Shown piece after piece: positions 24,446 through 36,386 of a stretch of 64,000 nt of DNA. Location of the stretch: positions 15,061,975-15,125,974 of the forward strand of contig JAKTNV010000011.1 of NCBI GenBank assembly GCA_022747635.1, in the 5' to 3' direction. This DNA is from Hetaerina americana (taxonomy: Eukaryota; Arthropoda; Insecta; Odonata; Calopterygidae). The translations under genes and the position numbers were made by a program. The notes beneath the pieces were generated by a model. It was not told where the DNA came from. It saw nothing but the letters and a program-made list of their open reading frames with translations, and ran no database searches. How positions within the stretch are numbered: the stretch's first letter is position 1; every line of letters starts with the position of its first letter.

Positions 24446-24595
24446 GAAAGAAAAATACAGATTTGTCAACTCCACTTAATGTTTAAATCTTACGATCCAG
24501 GTTTCAATGCATAGCATCGTTATCACTTGGTATTGAAACCTGGGTTTTAAGATAAATACAGTAAGTGGAATTAGCAAAGTTGTATTTTTTTCTGC
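24446..24595. repeat. Imperfect foldback element (about 150 bp)
   Basis: The outer arms match when folded: sequence from about 24446 (CAGAAAGAAAAATACAGATT) pairs with the complement of 24560-24594. Inner arms around CCAGGTTTCAAT and ATTGAAACCTGG (about 24498-24545) also pair. It resembles a small MITE or foldback element. I could not identify a target duplication. Confidence 0.6.
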
Positions 24596-27500
24596 AATGG
24601 ATAAGTTCCACAAAGTATAAAGCCTGAAACTACAAAGTTTGTCATAATAATTCTCATAGTAGAGATCTCATCTCCAGTAGTTTCAATAATGGATTTACTT
24701 AAACTCGTATTATTTTATCGGTTAAGTTTTCCTTTAAAGATATGATTTTTTTAAGGGAAACTTTTTCATTCATATTAGTGATTACTAAAAAGTTTTACTG
24801 TGACATAAGAATTTAGGATATTAGGAAAATACAATATGGTATAACCTAATTATTATGAAATTCCTGGGGACAAAAAAATTGGGTTTCAACCAAATCTAAA
24901 AAAAAATTTCAAATGATTTGCTAGTTTTCTCATTAAATCATGATGCCATTTTATCTGCCCATTAGAATACTAGGCGAAATGACATGGCAGGTTTTGTTAT
25001 TATTTTTAGCACAAAGTTTGGCAAGAAACTACTGGGCACTTAGAGTGTTTAATTTTAAAGAAATGTCTAAATAAATGTACAACTCCAGGTATAATTAGAT
25101 GGAGAGATCCATCTGATCTTTTGACCTAACTCGCAAGATCAGCTCAGCCAATATTTTTGGTGATGTTGAAACTTTCTTTTCCAATATTGAAAGTATATTC
25201 TTTTTGATTATCTCTTTCCTGCCATTGAAAGTCTTGTGCCACTTTGTCCTGCTACTCTCACTTCTGTTGTGGTGGACTGCCAACATGGTCTCTGAATGCA
25301 TGTGGAACCATGTTGGTAGTGGACCCTGGGCATCAAGATAAGAGTAGACACTTAACATTGTATACAGTTGTCCTTGTTTCTTCTTCTTCTGCGGGGGATG
25401 AAAACCACTATCCAATATAGTTTAGGATTTATCAGTTACTTTTACAATCTACCCTCCCTTTAAGAATTCAGCATGGATGGCATGGTAACTTTGACCTACC
25501 TTTGGTCTAACCAGTCTTCTAACTGAGCAAAACAGGCAGGGGAAACAAATTGTTTGCACTCAGATGGATGCGGGTCAGGCTCTGCTCTTCCCCCTTTGAG
25601 GTAGGAATACTGAATTTAGCTGGCTAACTGATGGTCTTGTGAAACAGATTTTAACAATTCCAAGTTAGAATCATGCATTAATTTGTATTATATTTGATAT
25701 TATTTCACATTGGTATAGTTACTTAACATAAAGAAGTTTTGTTTCCAGAGCAGTGGAATTTTTACGCATACCATCAATCGACAAAATTAATGCCATTAAA
25801 ATCTGTATGCAGGACTTTGCTGTACCTTAATGCTTCATGCTATGCTTTGTGGAAGATTTCTAATTAGGAAATATGATTGCAAGTCATTGCTTCAAATTTC
25901 ATTGCAATTATATTTTGATTTAGCCATACTAAAAATCTCACAAATTCCTGTGCTTCAGGTAGAGGACTACTTGTAGCTTTAAATCATGCAATATTTTAAA
26001 TTTATTTTGAATAGTTTTACTGATTATTTGATTTCAGTGAAGGAGTAAAGATATAGATTATATCTAAATAAACAGAATAAATAAGAGGAATAAATAAGAA
26101 TATATGTTTAAATAAGAAGAATAAATAAAAACATATATAAATAAAATGAATGAATGTAGATATGTCTAAAATTCAGCAAGTTGAAAGTACTATAATGGTT
26201 TGAACTAAATTAAAATTTGAACTGAACTTAATTAAAATTTGAACTGAACTAAAGTAAAACTTAATTTGAACTAAACTATCAATAAACAGTATTCCCTTTA
26301 TCTCAAAGGTCCCTTGTTTATGGTCCACAGATTCATCTAATAATAATTTGTACCATTTCCAATTTTCCTTGAAATAACCTCACTACTTGTTTAATACTTT
26401 CATTGCACACTACCCTCTCCCTGTGTGCATGATGGAGATAATCATGCCATCAAAAATGAGATCCCTTGGACAGTTTTTGATGACAGTAGTCTGAGACAAA
26501 AAGTATTGATAGTGTATGGGATGTTTAAAATGTAGGTAGGTACATGCATGTGCCATGCCCTTACTGGCAGTTTTCAGAATATATCTGGCCCACCAAGAGC
26601 CATGGGGAAGAATGATTCCCACCAAGTCAGAATATCTTAATCCTCTTATTTGCATATGTGTCGGTCTTTCTGCCATCATCACAGTCATTAAAGGGATACC
26701 ATCTTCTTCATTAAAGGTAGGAATGGTTTTATAACTTATTCAGTGACTTTCAGTAGTGGATTTAATTTCAAATATAAGTCTATTAACATACTTTGTGGTG
26801 TACCAAAGATACTTTTTCCCCTTAAATAATGTCTCAAACACTTATCCTAGATGCAATAGAAATCCCCTCAAAGACTCCCTCATGTTTCCTTGTGCCGCTT
26901 AACCCAGCCAGAAAATGTTTAATTTCATTTTGATTTTATGCAGTTTTTTCATCATGTTTTCTGATTTAATCAATAATTTATTTAGTAATAATTATTTAAT
27001 GCCTTATAAGTATTTACTGAGATAATTGCCATTAGAGCAAAATCTCAGGTAGGAAACTACAACCATTGCTTAATCAATACATTAATAAAAATTAAATCGA
27101 AAATTATACTTTGAGAATAAGTACTGGAAAGGAAATGATATTAACATGTGCTAGTTTTGGTCTGCTTTACATTGATTTGAAATTTGGCTTGCATTATTAA
27201 AATTATTCAATTTACTACAGTTAAACATTTTGCTTTCTCTTTCTTGTTAAAAATTTTTACACCAAGCATTCTCATTTAACCATTATCTTTCGAAAACTTT
27301 CTTCATATTGGACCTCTTATGTACATAAATGGTTTTCTGTCACATGATTAGGTACGGGTGCATATTGACGATGAAATGCTACAGTGTATCATGTTTCACA
27401 CATAAATTTTCCTTTCTGAAATAGGTATACGTGTAGTAAGTTATGAAATGCAGTACTTGATTTAATTCAAATGCTTCATACCCAAAGTGATGCAAACTAA

Positions 27501-29099
27501 ACATTGGGTGCATTACAACCTGGGATGTTTAGCAAAATCAGAATCAACAGAAAATAAAAGCTATCATAATTTTGGTTTAGGGGGACTATATACCCAAATG
27601 AAACCAAAATACAGAATTAAGCTCTGAACCCGAACTATTTATGCGATAAAAGTGGAACAAAATAATTCAACTGGTCGACTATCAGAATTAATATTGGGCT
27701 TTCCAAACGAAGAGTGTGTAATAAAATTTTTACTTCTGATGTAAGAAATATCTGTTTAGTATTTATTCCTCTCAGTGACTATGTTGCTATTATATTCCTA
27801 TAGTTCGTATTTGAAGCCTGAGCTGTCCTTTGGCAATTGTTGCTAGTGACGATAATCTTAATACAAAGTGAGCTACCATATTTCTTGGCCCATAAGGTGC
27901 ACTGTGTTTTTTCAGTTTAGTTTACAAAAAATACTTGTATCAGACTGAAAATATCGAAGTATTTTGATGTCAATACCGAAGAAAATTGAATTGTTATGCA
28001 AAAAAATGGCAGCCATACGTATAGGTGACCAAGTTGACCAAGATGTAACTGCAATGTGTCATTCATTTTATTTGGTCTCATTAACACACAAGTTAGATGT
28101 AAAATCAATTATTTTGTGTCATCCCATGCTGTAAATATCCCACTTGTAACCTTGGCTATTAGAGCACTCTTTAAAAAGTGATAGCAGTGAAAAATTGCTG
28201 TCTATTCTCAGCTCATCAAACTTGTAGTCATCATGGATAAATCACAGATACTCTATTAAGATGGCCTAATTAATTGTCAGTATATTAATTAATACTAATA
28301 CTATAGAAATTTACGCAAGAAAAAGTCACGTAAACCTGCTAATGTTTTGTAATTTGAAAAGTTTTTGATGCAGAACCACTACTAATTGGATTGGCTTTTC
28401 TGCTTGCAAGCATATTAACCATTTCTACGCTGTACAAGTTCTCATTTTCCATATTAGGACTTGGTTTTAGTCTATCACCTTTAAGGTTTGCATAAAGGAG
28501 AATAAGGGGCATGCTTTGTACATTAGTGGTTGACATTCTAATTTTAATGTACAGGAAACATTGAATATATGCTTTAGGTGTTTGTTTTTCAATTAATCAT
28601 TTATATATGATTGTTTCACCATTTCTTGGAAGTTGCTTTTCCTAGGTTTAAGCATGACCCACTTCTCTGTTAAGCCCTGAAACAGCACCAAATTCATTGC
28701 CATTTCCTACTTGTGGGGTATTAGAAGGGTAATTTAGTTTCAACTGAATGGTTTCATGGATGTGAATTACATGAAGAAATTTACCATCGGACACAGGCAG
28801 TAGTTGAATATCCTCTCATTCATAATTCCACCAAAGTTTAATTTGGTTGGAAGCAATGATGCTGCTTGAGGAAATCCCAATGTCTTTCCTTCCTATCATG
28901 GTTTCTAAACCCTTTTTGGATTGCTTCAGACCGAAAATATCAAAGATTCTATTTCCGTAACTATCTTTACCAATTTAATATTTAAATACCAAAAAGATTA
29001 AAATTGCTTCTTGTCAACTTTTTGTTAGATAAAGTTTACCATACTCTAAAAATTAACCAGAAGTCACTTTGACCTTACAGTTCAGGTGAAAATTAAATT
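24596..29099. other. Long intron, no supportable gene
   Basis: Open frames of 60-106 codons occur (for example minus 25095-25415 and minus 26410-26688) but none shows a domain or splice context that I recognise. A simple A/T-rich tandem (AAATTTGAACTGAACT-like) lies at about 26205-26280. Otherwise nothing is assigned. Confidence 0.4.
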
Positions 29100-29412
29100 C
29101 TTGGAGAAAGAGTTTTATATGGCGTACTTAAAATAAGAAGATAAAGTATTGTAGAGGAAGACGGACAAAGTGGTGGTGACATTAGGAGAAGAATTGCATC
29201 AGTAAAAGAGGCATTACAAAAAGAAGGGAATTTATGATGGATACACTCAGTAAAGGTGTGAAAAAATTATAAGTAAAGTCTTGAATATTGGGTTCAGTGT
29301 TATATGGGAGACCTTGTCTTTGAGTATAGAGGATGAGTATTGGTTGTTGGCTTTTAAGATGTGGGTGTGGCGAAGAATGGAGAAAATAAGTTGAACGGAG
29401 AGGAAGACAAAC
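29100..29412 (+). mobile_element. LINE coding fragment (5' part of a split copy)
   Basis: Broken plus-strand frames give DIRRRIASVKEALQKEG at about 29185-29240, then a VLYG..TWSLS-like stretch, and AFKMWVWRRMEK..ERKTN up to about 29412. This matches the C-terminal region of insect LINE reverse transcriptases. The copy is interrupted by the insertion at 29425-29706 and resumes at 29719. Confidence 0.65.
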
Positions 29413-29718
29413 TTTTGAGGTATTCCAATGCAAAAATTACAGGGTATAAAAATCATTCGCCTTGACTGGGATTCGAACCCAGATCCCTCAATATCCGGTC
29501 GAGTGCTTTAGCCACTTAAGCTACCGAGCGCCTCGGTAGCTTAAGTGGCTAAAGCACTCGACCAGATATTGAGGGATCTGGGTTCGAATCCCAGTCAAGG
29601 CGAATGATTTTTACACTCTGAAATTGTTGCATTGAAATGCACATTAGCGGATGACTCCGTTAAAAGTTACTGTTGTGGCATCTCTCGCAGTTTCTTTGGA
29701 ATTTGTTTTTGAGGTATT
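29413..29718. mobile_element. SINE-like insertion with head-to-head tRNA-like arms and a 12-bp target duplication
   Basis: The LINE is interrupted by 282 bp (29425-29706) flanked by the direct repeat TTTTGAGGTATT at 29413-29424 and 29707-29718. Inside, a tRNA-like sequence occurs twice head to head, meeting at about 29529-29535. The plus-strand copy has a 7-nt acceptor arm ending CAAGGCG near 29602, an A-box TAGCTTAAGTGG and a B-box GGTTCGAATCC. The palindrome continues outward about 35 nt on each side with some mismatches. The right side carries an extra unique tail of about 70 nt. Confidence 0.8.
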
Positions 29719-29960
29719 AAATAAGGTGAGCAAAGAAAGGAAGTTGCTGGGGGAAATATTGAAAGGTAGTGGGATGTTGATTAGGTCCTTATTGAAGGGA
29801 AAATGTTGAGTAAGTAAGGTGGTGGAAGAAAGAGAGAATGCTCTCTAAGCAATATGAAGGCAAGCAGAAGTTAGGAAGAAATGAAGAAGCAAATAATGTA
29901 GGGCCAAGAAAGAGGAAGTTCTTGCGACACTGAGAATTAAATAGCCAGTATAGGTAGAGC
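29719..29960 (+). mobile_element. LINE coding fragment (3' part of the split copy)
   Basis: The plus-strand reading resumes directly after the target duplication with a KVSKERKLLGEILKGSGML-type stretch. This is the segment that follows WTDRKTNEE in related LINE proteins. The reading decays after about 29830. Confidence 0.6.
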
Positions 29961-29964
29961 CTCT

Positions 29965-30180
29965 CCTCTACCATCTTCGAGCCCCCTCAGCTCTACCCAA
30001 GCTATATAATTTTTCAGGTACCAGACCTTCCTGGGAAACATAACTGGCACAGGGAAAGGAACTGCCCCCCCTACCCTGATGCATGTATTTCACACACTGT
30101 CTGGCATAGTGCTGAGTGAACTCCTCCATCACCTACCAAACCAACCTTCGGGTTAATTACTATGTTTATGGTTTTTTTTT
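29965..30180 (+). mobile_element. SINE body fragment (same family as 59553)
   Basis: The segment CCAGACCTTCCTGGGA through TGGCACAGGGAAAG and the closing CAAACCAACCTTCGGG correspond step by step to the SINE at 59640-59825. The tRNA-like head is not evident here, so the copy is 5'-truncated. It ends in a T-rich tail (TTTTTTTT near 30180). Confidence 0.65.
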
Positions 30181-31775
30181 ATACTGTTGGCAGATTTCCC
30201 ACATTTTAATTAAAAAGTGTTATCTTTATACTTAGCGGGCTTTCGCATGTTAATATTAGCTAGGTTTTGTGAAATATATTACCAGAAACCTAATGAAATG
30301 ATATGGCAATGTTTTCCTTAATTTTCTGTGCCGATACAGCTGGGGACTTTTCCATTATGGTGTGATGGTAGATTAAGTCATTGCACAGAGATTTTTTTGT
30401 TGGAGTATACAATTCATGAGGTCCACAGTCATAGTTTTTCGTGAAAAAAAGGTTGATTTTCTATTTGTTTTGTACTCTTTTAGGGGGCATATTACACTGC
30501 TAATCTGAAATATTATCTAACATGAATTTCAGCAGAAAAACCATAATATTAGCATCAGGACTTAATATATCTTATTGGCATAATAAATAAGAATTCTTAT
30601 GTAAAAATAAAGAAAAACACATGAGGTAAAAATCAGGTAAGCCTGAAATTTCACGAGTAGACTGTCTGGCCTAACTCAGGGATACTGATTTCTTTCAGGG
30701 ATACTGATTTCTGTCAGGGATATTGCATTAAAGTTATGGGGGCAGTGGTTATTTCCATTCACTCACAGTCTCAATTTAATGTCCTAGAAATAGTTTTACT
30801 TGAAGAAAATTTTCTTTTATGGTTCAATAATATTTGATTCAATTCATAATGTGTGGTAGATAACAGCCTGCTGTATAATTTTGTGCTCTTTATTGTGTGG
30901 CATGTTATAATCTGATGATTGCATGTTGTATTATTCATTTTATTACTAGTTCAATTTTAAATGCTGAATGAAAATTGATGTATTATAATTGCATTTGTAG
31001 CCTTATAAAAAATGCACCTTGAAATGTTCTAATCACAGCTTTCTGGGATAGAATTACTATGTTAAACATTTGTTAGACTTGGCTATTTGTGTTGGTGAAT
31101 CGAATATGATTATTTGCATTGGTTATCATAATAAGGCTTTAGTGGTATGCCAGATATTTTTAGGAATAACTTTTGGAATTCTAAGCCCCGTTTTACTCTG
31201 TGGTCATCTTCTGTCATTGCTGTGTGATATTTTGTTTACTCATGCTGCTCAAAGGGTAAATGTTTGTTGAGTTATGCAATTGGTTTTTCTTGATGGAAAA
31301 ATGTCGGTTCAAGTCTGACGTCATTATGCATCACTGTCAACTCTGGATATGTTGCATGTAAATGTGACAGTTTTGTTTTCCTGCTACTCATTAGCAGTTA
31401 AGAGCTGTGAATTATGAAAATAAGAATATGGACAGGCTCCAAGATTGGAATGCTGAAAAATAATGAGGCTGTTAGGGAAGTTAAGAGTAAGGTAAGGAAT
31501 ACATCACACTTGGGAAAATACTTGAGTAGCACAGCTTGAGTCGACTGTTGATAACTTAAAAGAGTTGTTGGCAAGATATTTCTTATCAGATCCTATTCTG
31601 CATAGAATTTGCTCACCATAGACAGGATGGAACTAACCTATCAGATGTCATGGTCTTGTAGAGAGAGTTGCACCTTTGTTCTTATTCGTCTTCTGCTAGT
31701 GTGTTGTTTTTCAAGTGGAAATGGAGTGACCAAATCATAATTACAGGCGAGCTCTACTCCTCTAGTATTGTTTTG

Positions 31776-31778
<3 letters not shown>
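30181..31778. other. Intron, no gene seen
   Basis: No gene or known element. A short tandem of a 21-bp unit (CAGGGATACTGATTTCT-like, about 2.3 copies) lies at 30676-30725. Confidence 0.5.
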
Positions 31779-31874
<96 letters not shown>

Positions 31875-31886
31875 CACACACACACA
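31779..31886. repeat. (AT)n then (CA)n microsatellite
   Basis: About 90 bases of alternating A and T, then a short CA run ending where the Helitron terminus begins. Long open frames across it are repeat artefacts. Confidence 0.95.
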
Positions 31887-34044
31887 CTAGCTGAATACCC
31901 GGCTTTGCACGGGTTAGGGAGAAACAATAATATAAATATACTACATAAATAAAAACAACAAATTATAAAGTACAGTAATACACTACTTCATACAAATTTA
32001 AGAATCTTTTTTATTTAACACCTGTTTATAAACTAAATTTTTTGTTTCATGTCCAGGAGAAAGAATAAATAAATTTTTAGGCGAAGCTACTCTGGAGCAA
32101 GAAACATAAAGTTGCCCTTGGCTAAAACATGGCGATCTTAGATCAACACCACAAAACTTTAAAGACTGTCCCTGTGATTTATTAATGGTAATTGAAAAAG
32201 CTAGCCGGACTGGAAACTGTAATCTTTTAAAGTTGAAGGGAAGATCAGTTGGGATTAGAGGTATCCGTGGAATAAAAATTATTTCACCTTTTCCAGCAAA
32301 AATGACTGCCTGGATTATATTTTTCATTAATTTTGTCACACACAATCGTGTCCCATTGCAGAGTTTTGGTGGATCTAAATTTCGCAATAAAATGATTGGA
32401 GATCCTACTTTAAGTATAAGGCGATGTTGTGGCAATCCAGCTGGATCAAGTGAATTTAGGAATTCCGTTGGATAATTGACGGCTTCGTCAGCATCCACTA
32501 CGGTATCAACCGATTTATATTCAATCACGTCTCCTGGCAGCATGGCTAGTATCTCCTTGTTAATTTCATTAACATCATCGTTCTTAGGAGCAAGAATGGC
32601 TCTTTCTCGCTGCCATTCTAAATTTTTATAATTTTGATTAACGTTAGGATAGACTGCTCGTATCATATCGCGGACAGTTTTCACCGATACACATAAATCT
32701 GATGACAATTTTATCATACCAGATGCTTCAATAACTAATCTATCTTCTCCAATCTCCAAACGTTTATTCGCAAAATTTTGAGCATTCCCATCTCTTAAGA
32801 GGATTCGCATGTTTTGTTTAAGGCTAATTTCTTGGACATGATTACATAGAACAGAATGTTTTAAACAGGCATAAATTTCATCAACTGGAGTCGATTTTGG
32901 AATGACAGGCATAGTTTGACGGAAGTCTCCACACAGGAGTACCAGAGCTCCTCCCATTTAACTGCAGTTTCCTCTAAGATCTTGAAGTGTTGCGTTGAGG
33001 GCCTCAAGAGATTTTTTATGAGCCATCGTACACTCATCCCATACTATCAATTTACATTCTATAAGAACTTGTGCCTGGCCGCTTGTTTTATTTATATGAC
33101 ATGTGGGATTTTCTTGTCGGGAAATATTAAGTGGCAACTTAAGGGCAGAGTGGGCTGTTCTTCCTCCTTCCATTAATGTCGCTGCAATACCTGAAGATGC
33201 AACGGCTAGAGCAATTTCTCCATGAACCCTGATTTCAGCAAGAACTAAATTAATTAAAAATGTTTTTCCCGTGCCACCTGCAGTATCAAGAAAAATGATA
33301 CCGCCTTCTTGTTTATCTACTTGATCCATTATTGTTTCGTGCGCGAATTTATGATCTTCATTAAGAAGTGGCTTTTTATCCGCGATGTATGCTTCTAAGT
33401 CTAAGACATTGTAGCTAGTTTCACGTATATAATCTGGATAAAATACACCCTGTTGATCTTGTACGGGTGCAAAAAGACCAAGTTCCACTAAAGTCTTGTT
33501 AACCATGGTGATACACCTTTCCTCCAAAATAATCAAAGTTTTATTAAAAATGTCGGAGTTAAACGTAATATCCAATGTAGGATTTTCACTTCGAACTTTA
33601 GCCAGTATATCCTCACTCATTGATTCTTTATATTTTTCCCATATTGTTTTTGGGTTAGATGGATTACAGGAGGTTATTATGATGGCAAACAAAATTCGGA
33701 TTTGTCCTGGAAGAGAAATCAAACTGGCCTCTCGCAGTGAGTCAACCCAGTGTTGATCTCCTTCTAGCAACCCTAAATTCTGGCAAGCTTCTCTGAATGT
33801 CTCACATATTTCTCTGTTTACCGTTCTTAATTCGGCAAATGAGCGAGGTCCTCTAATGGTATGTAGAAGCATTCTTAAAAAATAACATTCGGCGTTGTTA
33901 GGATGGACTGCATAGACTCGGCCCAATGCGTCACATGAATAAATATTATTCTCAGGATCAAAGTTGCCCATTTTTCTTCTACAAAAGACCTTCCTTGATG
34001 TATTCCACGTATAATATCTCGGCAATTCTGAATACAATAGTGTT
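31887..34044 (-). mobile_element. Helitron fragment with intact 3' terminus, 5'-truncated
   Basis: Read on the minus strand, the element ends in CTAG (31887-31890). It is preceded by a hairpin at 31897-31914 (ACCCG, 8-nt loop, CGGGT) about 6 nt upstream of CTAG, and is followed in the flank by T. CTRR end, subterminal hairpin and a T flank are the hallmarks of a Helitron 3' end. The body encodes a PIF1-type helicase. The 5' part, including the Rep/HUH nuclease, is missing: homology stops at an AT microsatellite starting at about 34045. Confidence 0.85.
31998..34037 (-). pseudogene. Helitron PIF1-like helicase, C-terminal portion, one in-frame stop
   Basis: Two minus-strand open frames lie in the same register, 34037-32958 and 32957-31998, separated only by a TAA at 32958-32960. 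The first part begins [12 protein letters not shown] and contains the Walker A motif GGTGKT, the [17 protein letters not shown] segment and the Walker B-type motif WDECTM. The second contains GDFRQTMPVIP (motif III type), KVGSPIILLRNLDP, INKSQGQSL and YVSCSRV, in the expected order for PIF1/Pfh1-family helicases of Helitrons. In an active element this enzyme unwinds DNA during rolling-circle transposition. Here the N-terminal half and the Rep domain are absent, so the copy is not autonomous. Apart from the single stop it is well preserved, which suggests a relatively recent insertion. Confidence 0.9.
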
Positions 34045-34449
<405 letters not shown>

Positions 34450-34666
34450 TTTCATAGACGTAACACGGAAGTGCCGAATAGTACAATACACAGTAACACA
34501 TAATATAGAAACACAAACAAAAAAGAGAACACTCACACGTATTTTCTTGATATTTCAACGGAAACAATCCGTCTTCCTCTGAAGATGTAGAAGTAATGAC
34601 TGCTGGAATTGTTGAGGTGAGGGGTGCGAGAGAAAGGGAATTGCTGGGTTGGGGAGAGGAAAGGGA

Positions 34667-34800
34667 ATATATATATATACATATACATATATATATATAT
34701 ATATATACATATATACATACATACATATATACATACATACATATATACATACATACATATATATATACATACATATATACACATATATACACACATATAC

Positions 34801-34885
<85 letters not shown>

Positions 34886-34886
34886 C
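34667..34886. repeat. (ATAC)/(CA)n/(AT)n compound microsatellite
   Basis: ATAC/ATAT-type repeats, then about 25-30 CA dinucleotides (about 34808-34864), then AT repeats. The many overlapping open frames here are artefacts. Confidence 0.95.
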
Positions 34887-36303
34887 ATATAAAAACCCTA
34901 GTAGGGTGGCCCATTAATGGTGTCACATTAAAAACACTATTGATGCAGACAACTGGAAACTAGCTTAATTATTTACCCCAAGAAATGATGATGACACATT
35001 TATGAAAATGAGTGAGTAATAGGATTATGTTCATTATCATACTAGGTAGCTTACAAACTAGTGACAGGCTTTGGAAGGCCCTTAGCAACTATTACCTACT
35101 GTTATGGACTGTATCCCGCAAAAACTAGTTTTTTGTGTATGTTATTTGATCTTCAGTCTTTTATACTTTCTACCAGCCTTTGCTCTGCCCAAAAACCTTC
35201 TCTTCTTAGAAAAGAAAATATACCATTCTTCATCGCTTATCCAAACAAACTCCCTGCTATGATGGACTTAACTGTCCTACTACTTCCCAATATTTATCTT
35301 CTTCATACACCTTTTGCTCGTCATTATTTCCTCCAGTCTTCATGAAAGTTGACAAAATCATTCCTGCCATTAATCAATAAAAATGTTATCATTTGCCTTC
35401 CAATCAAAATCATCTGAGTACTCTTTCCTAAGGTCTGTACTCTATGCCCTATTTTTAATCCACAGTCATACCTATATGTACATGGTTGCCATTACCCTGA
35501 TCATGTTTATTTAAGGTGCAATGGGTACTCATTCATTGTATGTTAATTCAAAAAATTACCGTGTTGAATCAATGTAAATTTAGTCTAATTATTTTCATAA
35601 AAATGATGCATCGTGTATTACGATTCAGATTTACAGTTCACAAAGAAAGAAATTGTTAAAAAATGAGGCATAGTTTATGCCTTACAATATCTAACCCCTA
35701 ATCATGATGTAACTGCTACTAACTTAATATCCTTATCAGCATGTATTAATTAACAACCATATGCAGATGATGGGGTTTACTGTGTACCATATAGGTGGAC
35801 ATTCCCAAATTATTATTACTGAGTATTATGGGCACTCAAAGCTGTTTCTTCATGAGGCTGGTCATAAACTCCATTTATGGACACTTGCATTAATTTTATG
35901 AAATCATTTAAGGATCAAATCTTTACAAATTGATTGGCATTAAAAAGTCACATCATTTTGGCCATTCTATCATGTCAGCTGACTGCTCAATCATGTTACA
36001 TTTGTTTTATGTGCAATTGTTCTATCTACTTATTGGCATGGAAAATTTCTTGTGGACTATTCTGAAAATTCTTATTCTCTTACTTAACGGTGAGATGAGT
36101 TTCTCAGCTGATTTGAAATCACAGAAGGTGACTTGGAGGGGGTGAGATCTCCCACCTGCCAAAAAATAACCCCCGAGGAGGGTTAAACGTAGCCTATTGA
36201 TTTTCTTGTTATTTTTCAGCAGTACAGTTTTGATTCCTGTTTTATTCAGCTCATATGCTCGTAACTTCTATGTTTTAAGTACTATTTTTTATAAATTGCA
36301 TTA
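34887..36303. other. Intron, no gene seen
   Basis: No supportable gene. The open frame at 35061-35345 has no recognisable feature. Confidence 0.45.
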
Positions 36304-36386
36304 ATGAATAACTGATCAAAGCACTTCTCCACTTGATAAATTAAAAAAAAATATCAAGTGGAAAAGCTTTTCGACCAGTTATCCAT
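36304..36386. repeat. Imperfect hairpin, about 33-nt arms
   Basis: The arms 36304-36338 and 36352-36386 pair with few mismatches (AATGAATAACTGATC on the left, its complement-like CAGTTATCCATT on the right) around a 13-nt A-rich loop. This is probably a tiny foldback or MITE relic. Confidence 0.7.

Noticed and set aside
25095..25415. 106-codon minus-strand open frame
   Set aside because: No recognisable motif, no splice context, and its length is not unusual for this amount of sequence.
29529..29602. A functional tRNA gene
   Set aside because: The sequence is one arm of a palindromic insertion with a target-site duplication, has C at position 33 and an acceptor-stem mismatch.
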